From: an uncultured Phascolarctobacterium sp.
GTDB lineage: Bacteria > Bacillota > Negativicutes > Acidaminococcales > Acidaminococcaceae
Reading direction: 5' to 3'
NCBI GenBank assembly: GCA_949285135.1
Contig: CASDXO010000008.1
Span: 62,001 to 126,000 of the forward strand
Length of the DNA stretch: 64,000 bases
Every line of letters begins with the position of its first letter. The stretch's first letter is position 1. The notes below the pieces were generated by a model, which saw only the letters and a program-made list of their open reading frames with translations, was not told the origin of the DNA and did not search any database. Shown here piece after piece: positions 53,458-61,399 of the stretch. Position numbers and translations under genes: made by a program.

Positions 53458-54734
53458 GCAGATTATTACTGAAGAATATTGAGCTTCTGGATACACCAAA
53501 CGGAGAGAAAAACTGCATTGCTGTAGAAAATAACCATATCGTTTATGTCGGCAACAAACTTCCGGAGAGCTTCATTGCTGACGAAGTAATTGACGGACAT
53601 GGTATGCTGGCAACAGCAGGTATGGTAAACACCCATGGTCATGTATCTATGACGTTATTGCGCAGTTATGCGGATGACATGGCATTGATGGACTGGCTGG
53701 AAAATAAAATATGGCCCATTGAAGCAAAAATGAATGCAAAAGATATTTATTGGGGCGCCATGTTGGGTATTGCTGAGATGCTGAAAAGTGGTACAACCTC
53801 TTTTGCAGATATGTACTGCTTTATGGATGATGTAGCACGTGCAGTAGCTGAAACCGGTATTCGTGCCAATCTTTCCCGCGGGCTCATTGGACTTGGGCCT
53901 GATAAGGACAGTAAACTGGAAGAAAATACCAGGCTGGTAAAAGACTGGCAGGGCTACGATAATGGACGTATTCGTATAACCTATGGTCCGCATGCACCTT
54001 ATACTTGTCCTGTTGATTATCTGCAGCAGGTAGTTGCTGCTGCGGAGCAAAACAATGCTGAAATCCAGATGCATCTTTGTGAGACACAAGGTGAGGTAGA
54101 AAACTGCATCAAAGAACATGGTCTTACTCCTATTGCATTAATGAATAAATTAGGTATGTTTGAGCAGGGAACTATTGCTGCACACTGTGTTTATTTGTCC
54201 GAAGCTGATATGGATATTATGGCAGAAAAACATGTGCGTGTTGCTCATAACCCGCAAAGTAATCTGAAACTGGCAAGCGGTATAGCGCCTGTTGCCAGGA
54301 TGCTGGAAAAAGGAATCTGCGTAGGTTTGGGTACAGATGGTGCATCAAGTAATAATAATCTTGACATGCTTGAAGAATGCAGAGCCACTGCAATGCTGCA
54401 TAAGACAACGACGATGAATCCGCTGGCAATACCAGCTGCCAAGGCCTGGGAAATGGCAACTGAAAATGGAGCCAAGGTTCTGGGTTTTGAACAGCTGGGA
54501 AAACTTATCGCCGGACAGAAAGCTGATATTGTGCTTTGGAATATGCATAAGCCATATTGGTATCCCAGACACAATAAGCTGTCGCTGCTTGTTTATGCTG
54601 CCAGTGCCAGTGATGCTGATACGGTTCTGGTAGACGGTAAAATTGTGCTGCAAAACGGTACAATGACTTTATTTGACGAAGAAAAAATCTATGCAGAAGC
54701 AAGCCTGCGTGCTCAAAAATTGCTTCTCAAATAA
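53454..54734 (+). CDS. mtaD: MtaD-type MTA/SAH (5'-deoxyadenosine) deaminase
   Basis: The enzyme family deaminates MTA, SAH and in some organisms 5'-deoxyadenosine and adenosine to the inosine forms. The 426-residue amidohydrolase has the metal site H61 and H63 (NTHGHVSM), H207 with catalytic E210 (MHLCET), H244 (AHCVYL) and D295 (LGTDGASSNN). The motifs follow Thermotoga TM0936 and archaeal DadD rather than cytosine or guanine deaminases. It is the last gene of the operon, overlaps the aldolase by 4 bases and is followed by a long hairpin. Its products match the pocket changes seen in the phosphorylase and the hydrolase. Confidence 0.93.
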   Translation: MSRLLLKNIELLDTPNGEKNCIAVENNHIVYVGNKLPESFIADEVIDGHGMLATAGMVNTHGHVSMTLLRSYADDMALMDWLENKIWPIEAKMNAKDIYWGAMLGIAEMLKSGTTSFADMYCFMDDVARAVAETGIRANLSRGLIGLGPDKDSKLEENTRLVKDWQGYDNGRIRITYGPHAPYTCPVDYLQQVVAAAEQNNAEIQMHLCETQGEVENCIKEHGLTPIALMNKLGMFEQGTIAAHCVYLSEADMDIMAEKHVRVAHNPQSNLKLASGIAPVARMLEKGICVGLGTDGASSNNNLDMLEECRATAMLHKTTTMNPLAIPAAKAWEMATENGAKVLGFEQLGKLIAGQKADIVLWNMHKPYWYPRHNKLSLLVYAASASDADTVLVDGKIVLQNGTMTLFDEEKIYAEASLRAQKLLLK

Positions 54735-54765
54735 TCATATCATCACAATATTATAAAATAATTTG

Positions 54766-54814
54766 ATTAACAGTTTAACAGCATATATTTATGTTGTTAA
54801 ACTGTTAATTTTTA
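54766..54814 (+). terminator. Long hairpin terminator of the salvage operon
   Basis: Two 19-base arms, 54766-54784 and 54791-54809, pair with a single mismatch around a 6-base loop. They are followed by ttttt. The stem is AT-rich, which makes its strength less certain. Confidence 0.78.
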
Positions 54815-54864
54815 CTCTTTTGTGAAATTACCGCCAAAATTATGCAAAATTCTGTTTGCAAAGA

Positions 54865-54892
54865 TGACTTTAGATTGATATTAAGTTATAAT
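54865..54892 (+). promoter_or_regulatory. Possible promoter of pduL
   Basis: TATAAT at 54887-54892 is preceded by TGACTT at 54865-54870 (16 bases). The -35 is weak. It lies 36 bases before ATG 54928. Confidence 0.45.
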
Positions 54893-54927
54893 TTACTATA
54901 TAGAACAAAAATTTTTGAGGTGATAAT

Positions 54928-55503
54928 ATGAAATTTCCGTTAGTATTAGGTGTATCTGCACGTCATGCACATTTGAGCCGTGAACATATGGATATTTTAT
55001 TTGGAGAAGGAAGCGAACTTCATCCTAAGAAAATGATTGGACAGCCTGGCCAGTTTGCTTCTGAAGAACAAATTAAGCTGGTAACTGCCAAAGGTGAGAT
55101 GAAACTGCGTATTATCGGGCCGCTGCGTCCGGAGACTCAGATAGAACTGGCACTTACAGACGCCAGAAAAATGGGACTTGAAGCTCCTATTCGTAATAGT
55201 GGTGATATTAAGGGTTCTGCTGGCGGCAGGCTCATCGGTCCTGCTGGCGAATTTGAATTGCAGGAAGGTATTATTATAGCAGCACGTCATATTCATCTTT
55301 ATCCGGAAACTGCTGCCAAGTATGGTCTGAAAGATGGCGATATCGTTGATTTACAGACTAACGGCGAACGTGCACTGACTTTACATAATGTACTTGTACG
55401 CGCAGGTGAAAAACACGCTGATGAAGTACATATTGACACTGATGAAGCCAATGCCTGCAACCTGGACAGCGGCGTCATGGTAGATGTTGTTTTTAATAAA
55501 TAG
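54928..55503 (+). CDS. pduL: Phosphate propanoyltransferase PduL (phosphotransacylase)
   Basis: PduL interconverts acyl-CoA and acyl-phosphate. The 191-residue protein has two PduL domains, with the zinc-site His residues in VSARHAHLS near residue 11 and AARHIHLYPE near 118, and a final VHIDTDEANAC. It lacks the N-terminal encapsulation peptide of the microcompartment form, and no shell genes are near. It is therefore likely a free cytosolic enzyme for ATP formation from acetyl- or propionyl-CoA in place of Pta. The ATG has gaggtg upstream. Confidence 0.94.
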   Translation: MKFPLVLGVSARHAHLSREHMDILFGEGSELHPKKMIGQPGQFASEEQIKLVTAKGEMKLRIIGPLRPETQIELALTDARKMGLEAPIRNSGDIKGSAGGRLIGPAGEFELQEGIIIAARHIHLYPETAAKYGLKDGDIVDLQTNGERALTLHNVLVRAGEKHADEVHIDTDEANACNLDSGVMVDVVFNK

Positions 55504-55536
55504 TTTTCCTATTATCTGTAAGAAAGAGTGTATATT

Positions 55537-56838
55537 ATGACAAAATCTGCCGTTCTTGCTCTGGCCTTATTTACTTTAGCGTCTTTACCTGCTTATGCCT
55601 ATGTGGACAATCGGGCTGGCTACAGTATAGATGACCGTAAACCACAAATTATTATTCGGAGCAGCAATCTTTATGCTTTTATTGACGAAGATAAAAATAA
55701 TATTGCCGTACACACTTTCTCTGCTGCTGAAGTTGAGGCTCTGACGGGAGTAAAATTTTCTACTGCAGTGTTTCTGGAAGAGTATGAAAAGCTTGCTCTC
55801 CTGCAAAGATCTCAGTTAAGTTTAAAAACATTACCAATACCTTTACTGGATTTGGCTAAATATCAAAACGATGGTCAAAAGCTCTTTCTATCTGCTAATG
55901 TTGGGGAAAGAGAAGCAGACATAAGAATTGATAAATTCAACAAACTAAAAGCAATAACCTTATCTTATCCTGCCGATAAAGAAAGATCTACAGCTTATGC
56001 TTCATTTGTATCAGATAATGATTTACTTTATATCATTACTTTTTCGGATAATGGTATGGACAGCGATAAGCTTAAAAGTGAGCAAGCTGAAGATGTAAAT
56101 AAAGATGCATGGCAACAGTTTCTGCGTTCTGCCAAAACTTTCAAAACCAGAAAACCGAAAACAATACAGACTGCAATGGAACTGCAATATTATGATTCCA
56201 TAAGTAAGAATACAGTAAAATTACCGTCTGACTGGGTCTATGTTCAGGCTAATTTTAAGGATAAGTATAACCAGGGATGTCTGACAGCATCAGTACCTTT
56301 GGATAGTATGCGCGGTCTGGTAAAAATTATCCAGAGCGATTTAGAAATGAATTCAGCAGCTGAAATTAAGTCTGGAACGGATGCTATTCTTGATGATGAT
56401 TCAGTTTTCTTAGCGGTAGATGGTATTTTGCAGCGCCGCAGGCAGGTCGGGCAAAAAATAGCATCTGAATTGGACGAGGTGTTATTTACCGCTTCCTTAA
56501 AGATCAAGGAACATGAATGGAAGGATCTTTTTATCAATCCTGAATCGACACAGTTTGTACTTACGCCGATGCTGGAACATTCGTTACAACGGTTAAAATA
56601 TTTTAATAATGATAATTTTGCTTTGAATGATTATGTATATTCAGCTGATATCAATGATAGTGATTTATCCATAAAAATCAACAGCAATATCTCTTTATAT
56701 AAAGACAATGATTTCGATACATTAACTCAGATTTATTGTACTCCTAAAAATCAGATTAATTTATTACTGTATATGCAGAAAGATACAGTAAATCAACAGC
56801 TTGATATGATGGAAGTACAAAAAAACTGGCAATTTTAG
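55537..56838 (+). CDS. Secreted protein of unknown function, first of a related pair
   Basis: I do not recognise this 433-residue protein. Residues 1-21 form a clear signal peptide (MTKSAVLALALFTLASLPAYA) with AYA before the likely signal-peptidase I site. The mature part has no membrane helix and begins YVDNRAGYSID. It is rich in Asp, Lys and Asn. It shares a layout with the next gene: an N-terminal YVxxxAG(Y/F) segment, a middle LPxxWxYxQ segment (here near residue 235), and a C-terminal region around EHxLQ and DINDS. The two are likely diverged copies. In a diderm cell it would be periplasmic or on the surface. A GTG at 55528 is possible but ATG 55537 is preferred. Confidence 0.75.
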   Translation: MTKSAVLALALFTLASLPAYAYVDNRAGYSIDDRKPQIIIRSSNLYAFIDEDKNNIAVHTFSAAEVEALTGVKFSTAVFLEEYEKLALLQRSQLSLKTLPIPLLDLAKYQNDGQKLFLSANVGEREADIRIDKFNKLKAITLSYPADKERSTAYASFVSDNDLLYIITFSDNGMDSDKLKSEQAEDVNKDAWQQFLRSAKTFKTRKPKTIQTAMELQYYDSISKNTVKLPSDWVYVQANFKDKYNQGCLTASVPLDSMRGLVKIIQSDLEMNSAAEIKSGTDAILDDDSVFLAVDGILQRRRQVGQKIASELDEVLFTASLKIKEHEWKDLFINPESTQFVLTPMLEHSLQRLKYFNNDNFALNDYVYSADINDSDLSIKINSNISLYKDNDFDTLTQIYCTPKNQINLLLYMQKDTVNQQLDMMEVQKNWQF

Positions 56839-56879
56839 CCAGCAAATAATTACATCTGAATTAAAAATAGGTGGTAAAT

Positions 56880-58547
56880 ATGAAAAGAAAGTATGTAAAA
56901 ATATTGCTTACCAGTATTTTTTGCAGCTGTGCCTTAACAGCTAATGCGTTTGAATATGTAAGTAAAGAAGCGGGATTTGCAGTTACTGTCCCTGATCAAA
57001 ACATTATGGTGGTAGGCGAAAATCTTTTTGCAGTTGAAAATCGTGTTTTTGATATAGATAAACAGGTAGTCAAAACAAATGGTATACATGTTGTATCCTG
57101 CATAACCGAAGATCAGATGCAAAAGAATTTTGGTAAAGTTTTTACTACTGAAGCTTTCTATTCAGACTTAAATGATATTGCCAAATCTTCAAAGAAAACC
57201 AAAAGCCTTTTTGCAGATGAACGCTATAAATATTTGCAGCAGGCTGCTGCTGGTGCTTATATTAATTACACCACAGATGCTAATGATTACAGCGAGTTAA
57301 ATAAATTAAACGAACAGTTGAGCAATGTAATTGAAATAAATAAAATAGCTGTTGAAAATATCAATGGCAGCAAAGTTTTAAAGGTAGAAAGTGAAATAAA
57401 AAATATTGGATTAAGTATGAAACTACCTGTAAAACAATCTAAAGAGACTCAGAAACCACTTACATCCGGAGAAGAGCAGGGCATAAAATATGATTTTGCT
57501 GATGATGGCTACATGGTGCTGCACTTTGATAATCTTTACAGTATTAAAGAATTAACATATCTTCTTTCAGCAAATAATAATCTTTATGCTGTAACCAGCA
57601 TGTATCCTACTATGGAAAATCTTCCTGAAATGGAAAATTTGTATCAACTTGATCATAAGAGTTTTATTAAATTAAATAAAAACTTGGTTCGTCATCTTAA
57701 ATTTACTGATCTTGAGCAGCGGCATGATAATTTGGTAATTGCTGACAATATTACAGGGCGTAATCTGTCTTTACCGACACATTGGTTATATACACAGACT
57801 GATTTAGCAAGTATGTACGATTTAAAGAATAAAGGCATTCACCTAACAGCATATAATGCTTTGCCAGAGACGTCCTTGCAGGCTGCCAATGATGCGCTGC
57901 AAACTTTTGGTATAAATTTTGATGCTGATACAAAAACTTTCATGATGGATTTATCTCAGTTCAGTATGCATGATTTACTGAATTTTATTGATGAAGGAGT
58001 ATTGATGGTTAGCGGGAATCTTAACAGCTTGGCACAACTTGATCCTGAACTGGCATCATATACTGAGCAGTATAAAAATATCTTTAATACTCCTGATTTA
58101 ACGAAGTTTATGTTTGATAAGTCAATGGTACATCTTCAAAATGTTATAACCTCCCAACAAGCTGCTGCTATTGCTAAATATCTTAAAATTGAGAATCTTA
58201 CCTACAGCTTTGATATTAATCATTATAATGGACGCTTTAACTGTGATGCTGATATCCAGACCAACTTACCGGATATTTTTAAATTACTGCAGCAGGAAGA
58301 TTTTTTGGCACGATCTGACTCTGAGTATGCTGAAAGAGCAGAGAAGAGTAACATGGAAACTGACAGAGTACTGTTTTCTGTGTTGAATGATAATCTTGTG
58401 CCATTTAATTGTTACGTGAAGAACCAATTATATTTTAACAGAAGTCGTCATTTCAATAATTTATTGTATTTTACCAAGGGTACGCAGGAAACAGCCAATA
58501 AAGAAATTATGCAGCAATTTACTGCGAGTGATTTATATATTTATTAA
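56880..58547 (+). CDS. Secreted protein of unknown function, second of a related pair
   Basis: This 555-residue protein, started at ATG 56880 (aggtgg 5 bases upstream), has a signal peptide (residues 1-23, with SCALTANAFEYV) and a soluble, charged mature part. It starts with EYVSKEAGFAV, has SLPTHWLYTQTDLAS in the middle, and ends with a strand-rich region. The matching order with the upstream gene (YVDNRAGYSI, KLPSDWVYVQ) indicates a family duplication with loss or gain of about 120 residues. I found no catalytic motif, no Cys-rich domain and no lipobox. It is 41 bases after its partner, so they form one operon. Function is unknown. Confidence 0.75.
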   Translation: MKRKYVKILLTSIFCSCALTANAFEYVSKEAGFAVTVPDQNIMVVGENLFAVENRVFDIDKQVVKTNGIHVVSCITEDQMQKNFGKVFTTEAFYSDLNDIAKSSKKTKSLFADERYKYLQQAAAGAYINYTTDANDYSELNKLNEQLSNVIEINKIAVENINGSKVLKVESEIKNIGLSMKLPVKQSKETQKPLTSGEEQGIKYDFADDGYMVLHFDNLYSIKELTYLLSANNNLYAVTSMYPTMENLPEMENLYQLDHKSFIKLNKNLVRHLKFTDLEQRHDNLVIADNITGRNLSLPTHWLYTQTDLASMYDLKNKGIHLTAYNALPETSLQAANDALQTFGINFDADTKTFMMDLSQFSMHDLLNFIDEGVLMVSGNLNSLAQLDPELASYTEQYKNIFNTPDLTKFMFDKSMVHLQNVITSQQAAAIAKYLKIENLTYSFDINHYNGRFNCDADIQTNLPDIFKLLQQEDFLARSDSEYAERAEKSNMETDRVLFSVLNDNLVPFNCYVKNQLYFNRSRHFNNLLYFTKGTQETANKEIMQQFTASDLYIY

Positions 58548-58572
58548 AATATGCTATAGCATAGTTATTACA

Positions 58573-58611
58573 AAGAGGTTTATGCAGTAACATGCCTAAA
58601 CCTCTTAAAAT
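58573..58611 (+). terminator. Terminator of the secreted-protein pair
   Basis: aagaggtttatgca (58573-58586) and tgcctaaacctctt (58593-58606) pair with one mismatch around a 6-base loop. The following aaaattttt is only a modest T-run. Confidence 0.7.
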
Positions 58612-58892
58612 TTTTACTTTGATGAATAAAATAACCGCTAAATTTAAGCTGTAAGCTGTTTTTATATTAAAGCGCATAGAAGAACATTAGAGATGATATA
58701 AAAACGCTCAAAAAGTAAGAACGCCATATAAATTGAATTTAAAAAATTAATTAGAGAATCAGTTAAAATAATTTCCAACTAATGTCTTAACGGGTATAAA
58801 ATAATAGAATTTATTATGACGAGTCAGAATAATCATAACATAATTTTACATAATATATATTATCGGACGTAAATTATTATAATATTTTATCA
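58612..58892. other. AT-rich gap without a gene before lexA
   Basis: No open frame of note was found in this stretch. It contains an inverted repeat, gtttttatat (58658-58667) with atataaaaac (58696-58705), and a short palindromic AT run near 58850. It could hold a small RNA, but there is no strong promoter-terminator pair to prove it. It is the longest gene-free stretch in the window. Confidence 0.6.
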
Positions 58893-58932
58893 TAAACACC
58901 TGTTTGACCATAGTTATTTTATTTGGTATAAT
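58893..58932 (+). promoter_or_regulatory. lexA promoter with an overlapping LexA-box-like operator
   Basis: TTGACC (58904-58909) and TATAAT (58927-58932) are 17 bases apart. Overlapping the -35 is taaacacctgtttg (58893-58906), an inverted repeat of the AAAC-N4-GTTT form. It resembles the Firmicutes LexA box (CGAAC-N4-GTTYG) with changes on its left side. Binding here would block RNA polymerase, as expected for self-repression by LexA. Confidence 0.7.
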
Positions 58933-58970
58933 GTAATAAATAAGTACGAAATGATTGGAGGATTTTAATC

Positions 58971-59636
58971 ATGGGTCGACGCAAAGCTTTACCCCCTGAT
59001 TTTGACGGTAATTATACAGAAGACATGTTATCTGAGCGCCAGAGAAAAATATTGGATTTTGTCAGAGATTTTATAAATGCTAAGGGATATCCGCCTGCAG
59101 TACGCGAGATCGGTGCTGCAGTTGGTTTATCTTCCAGTGCCAGCGTGCATAATCATTTAAAACGGCTGCAGGAATATGGTTTCCTTGTTCGTGATGCAGC
59201 TAAGCCAAGAGCACTGGAGTTAATGTCAGAAAATGATGCCTGGCGTAATAAAATCGTTGTGCCAGTTCCTCTGGTTGGCAGAGTTACCGCCGGGCTTCCC
59301 ATCCTGGCTGTTGAGAATATTGAGGAGACCTATCCTATTCCTCGCGATCTGATAGGTTGTGATGAAGATGTATTTATGCTCTCTGTTTCTGGCGACAGTA
59401 TGATAAATGCTGGCATCCTTGACCATGATTATATTATTGCCAGAAAGCAGAACTTTGCCAATAACGGTGATATTGTTATTGCGCTTATAGATAACGAAAC
59501 CACAACCGTGAAACGTTATTTTAGAGAGCTACGATCTGTGCGTCTGCAACCAGAAAATGATAAATATGAACCTATTATCGGTACAGACAATATTCAAGTC
59601 CTTGGCAAGGTAATTTCCGTCTTTAGAATGTTATAA
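58971..59636 (+). CDS. lexA: SOS repressor LexA
   Basis: LexA represses DNA-damage genes and cuts itself when RecA is active. The 221-residue protein has an N-terminal winged helix (residues 20-78, YPPAVREIGAAVGLSSSASV) and a C-terminal S24 peptidase-like domain. The self-cleavage site is A107-G108 (RVTAGLP), with catalytic S143 (SGDSM) and K181 (TTVKRYF). A 15-residue N-terminal extension precedes the usual start region. The ribosome site is ttggagga. Its promoter has a candidate LexA operator, and a terminator follows. Confidence 0.95.
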   Translation: MGRRKALPPDFDGNYTEDMLSERQRKILDFVRDFINAKGYPPAVREIGAAVGLSSSASVHNHLKRLQEYGFLVRDAAKPRALELMSENDAWRNKIVVPVPLVGRVTAGLPILAVENIEETYPIPRDLIGCDEDVFMLSVSGDSMINAGILDHDYIIARKQNFANNGDIVIALIDNETTTVKRYFRELRSVRLQPENDKYEPIIGTDNIQVLGKVISVFRML

Positions 59637-59676
59637 TAATATTAAAATGATGTCATAAAAGTGTTATAAAAACATT

Positions 59677-59712
59677 AAAAACCTACTATCACATGTGATA
59701 GTAGGTTTTTTC
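59677..59712. terminator. Bidirectional terminator between lexA and the thioesterase operon
   Basis: The arms 59677-59693 and 59694-59710 are perfectly complementary (the innermost bases form the loop), with A-runs before and T-runs after. It ends lexA on the plus strand and the four-gene operon on the minus strand. Confidence 0.92.
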
Positions 59713-60162
59713 TTACCATTTTTCAGGTATATTTTCAAAGTTTCCGATAACATATGCAGTTCCCTGCAATTTAGTGAGCAAAGTATCCTTGCTGTCATAG
59801 GTAGCTACTTCTACAACGATAACTTTATGTCCTCGATGCAGAACACGTGCTACTGATTTCGCAGTATCACCGGCCTTAATATTTTTCAGAAAATTAATGG
59901 AATAGTCTATTGTTACAATGCGGGCACCAGTACTGGCACATGCAGCTCCAAGTGCTGTGTCTGCCAAAGCAGCCAAGGCACCTCCATGAACTACTGAATA
60001 CATATTGGTATGTTTATTGCTTTCAACCTTCATCGTCAATGTTGCAACACCACATTCAATGTTCGCAATGTTTATTCCGCACAATGCAACAAACGCATTT
60101 TTACTATAATTATCAACGATAATTTTAGTTATTTCTTCCTTAGAAAGCTGCTGCTCATTCAT
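59713..60162 (-). CDS. PaaI-family hotdog thioesterase
   Basis: The 149-residue protein has the hotdog fold of acyl-CoA thioesterases, with VVHGGALAALADTALGAAC near residue 58 (the HGG/Asp catalytic helix) and TIDYSINFLKNIKAGD following. Family members hydrolyse aromatic or medium-chain acyl-CoA esters; the substrate here is not known. It is the last gene of the minus-strand operon, its start overlapping the end of the previous gene by 8 bases. Confidence 0.86.
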   Translation of the reverse strand: MNEQQLSKEEITKIIVDNYSKNAFVALCGINIANIECGVATLTMKVESNKHTNMYSVVHGGALAALADTALGAACASTGARIVTIDYSINFLKNIKAGDTAKSVARVLHRGHKVIVVEVATYDSKDTLLTKLQGTAYVIGNFENIPEKW

Positions 60163-61396
60163 TTTTTCCGCCTACTCTTTTTGCTGCGGCCATGATAGCA
60201 AGGCGGCCATGCTCAAAAGTAAGTCCTCCCTGAAAAAATACGTTATATGGTTCACGACAAGGGCCATCTGCACTTAATTCTATGGATGCTCCCTGTACAA
60301 AAGTACCGGCAGCCATAATGATTTCGTCCTGATAACCTGGAAGCGGTGACGGAACTGGCTCTACATGCGCGTCTACAGGAGAATTGCTCTGAATGGCAAC
60401 ACAAAAGTCGCACAGACGTTTTTTTGTTTCCAGTGTAATGGCCTGAATGATATCGCTGCGTTTATCTTCCGGCTGAGGCTTTACACTGTAGCCAAGGCTT
60501 TTGAATACTGAAGCAGCAAAGATTGATGTTTTTACTGCCTGCATAACTATATGCGGCGCCATAAACAGACCCTGATAAAATTCGCGTGCAGTATCTCCGA
60601 GTGTTGCCCCCATTTCGCCTCCAAGCCCTGGAGCGGTAAGTCTGTAAGAAGCTTTTTCTACCAGGTCGCTCCTGCCTACTATGTAACCGCCTGTAGGTGC
60701 AAAGCCACCACCAAGATTTTTAATTAGTGAACCTGCCATAAGATCAGCGCCTACTTCGGTAGGTTCCTGCTTTTCGATAAACTCGCCGTAGCAGTTATCT
60801 ACAAAACAAATTACATCCGGATTTGCTTCCTTGGCTGCTTTACAAATACGTCCTATTTCAGCAATATCAATAGTTTTACGCAGACTGCTGTATCCACAGG
60901 AGCGCTGGATATGGATCATTTTGGTTTTTGCGGTCACAGCCTTTTTAACTGCTTCCAGATCAACATGCTCGCCAGTCATGGGAATTTCACGGTATTCTAT
61001 GCCTAAATCAACCAAAGAACCTTCTGTTTTTTCCGGATATCCGATAATAGTCTGCATGGTATCATAGGGAGTACCAGTAACCGCAATAAGCTCATCACCT
61101 GCCCTCAAATTGCCAAGCAGAGCAACAGCCAGTGCATGAGTGCCTGAAACAAACTGAGAACGCACCAGTGCAGCTTCTGTTTTAAATATTTCGGCATAAA
61201 TCAAGTCAAGCTTTTCGCGTCCTACATCTGAATATGCATAGCCTGTTGTAGGCTTTAAATAAAAATCTGATACCATATTATTACGAAAAGCAGTAATAAC
61301 TTTTTCCGTATTATAAAGTGCAGCCTCTTCCAATTCCTTACTGTGAAGCGCTACTGCAGCCAGTGCAGTTTCTTCAATCGTATTATAATCTATCAA
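60155..61396 (-). CDS. Methionine gamma-lyase-like PLP protein (YnbB / 'aluminium resistance' family)
   Basis: The 413-residue protein is a fold-type I PLP enzyme: FVSGTHALAVALLG near residue 83, IHIQRSCGYSSLRK, CFVDNCYGEF with the PLP-binding Asp, and the lysine in GSLIKNLGGG near 235. It belongs to the YnbB family, which is commonly placed after hflX in Firmicutes. The annotated names (methionine gamma-lyase, aluminium resistance) rest on weak evidence, so I make no firm claim on substrate. The start is a TTG at 61396, 3 bases after the hflX stop, with aaggtga 8 bases upstream. Confidence 0.85.
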   Translation of the reverse strand: MIDYNTIEETALAAVALHSKELEEAALYNTEKVITAFRNNMVSDFYLKPTTGYAYSDVGREKLDLIYAEIFKTEAALVRSQFVSGTHALAVALLGNLRAGDELIAVTGTPYDTMQTIIGYPEKTEGSLVDLGIEYREIPMTGEHVDLEAVKKAVTAKTKMIHIQRSCGYSSLRKTIDIAEIGRICKAAKEANPDVICFVDNCYGEFIEKQEPTEVGADLMAGSLIKNLGGGFAPTGGYIVGRSDLVEKASYRLTAPGLGGEMGATLGDTAREFYQGLFMAPHIVMQAVKTSIFAASVFKSLGYSVKPQPEDKRSDIIQAITLETKKRLCDFCVAIQSNSPVDAHVEPVPSPLPGYQDEIIMAAGTFVQGASIELSADGPCREPYNVFFQGGLTFEHGRLAIMAAAKRVGGKNE

Positions 61397-61399
61397 TTT

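Noticed and set aside
55537-58547. Thought the two secreted proteins might be one broken gene
   Set aside because: Each has its own signal peptide and start site, and the shared segments repeat in both, which fits duplication rather than a split gene.
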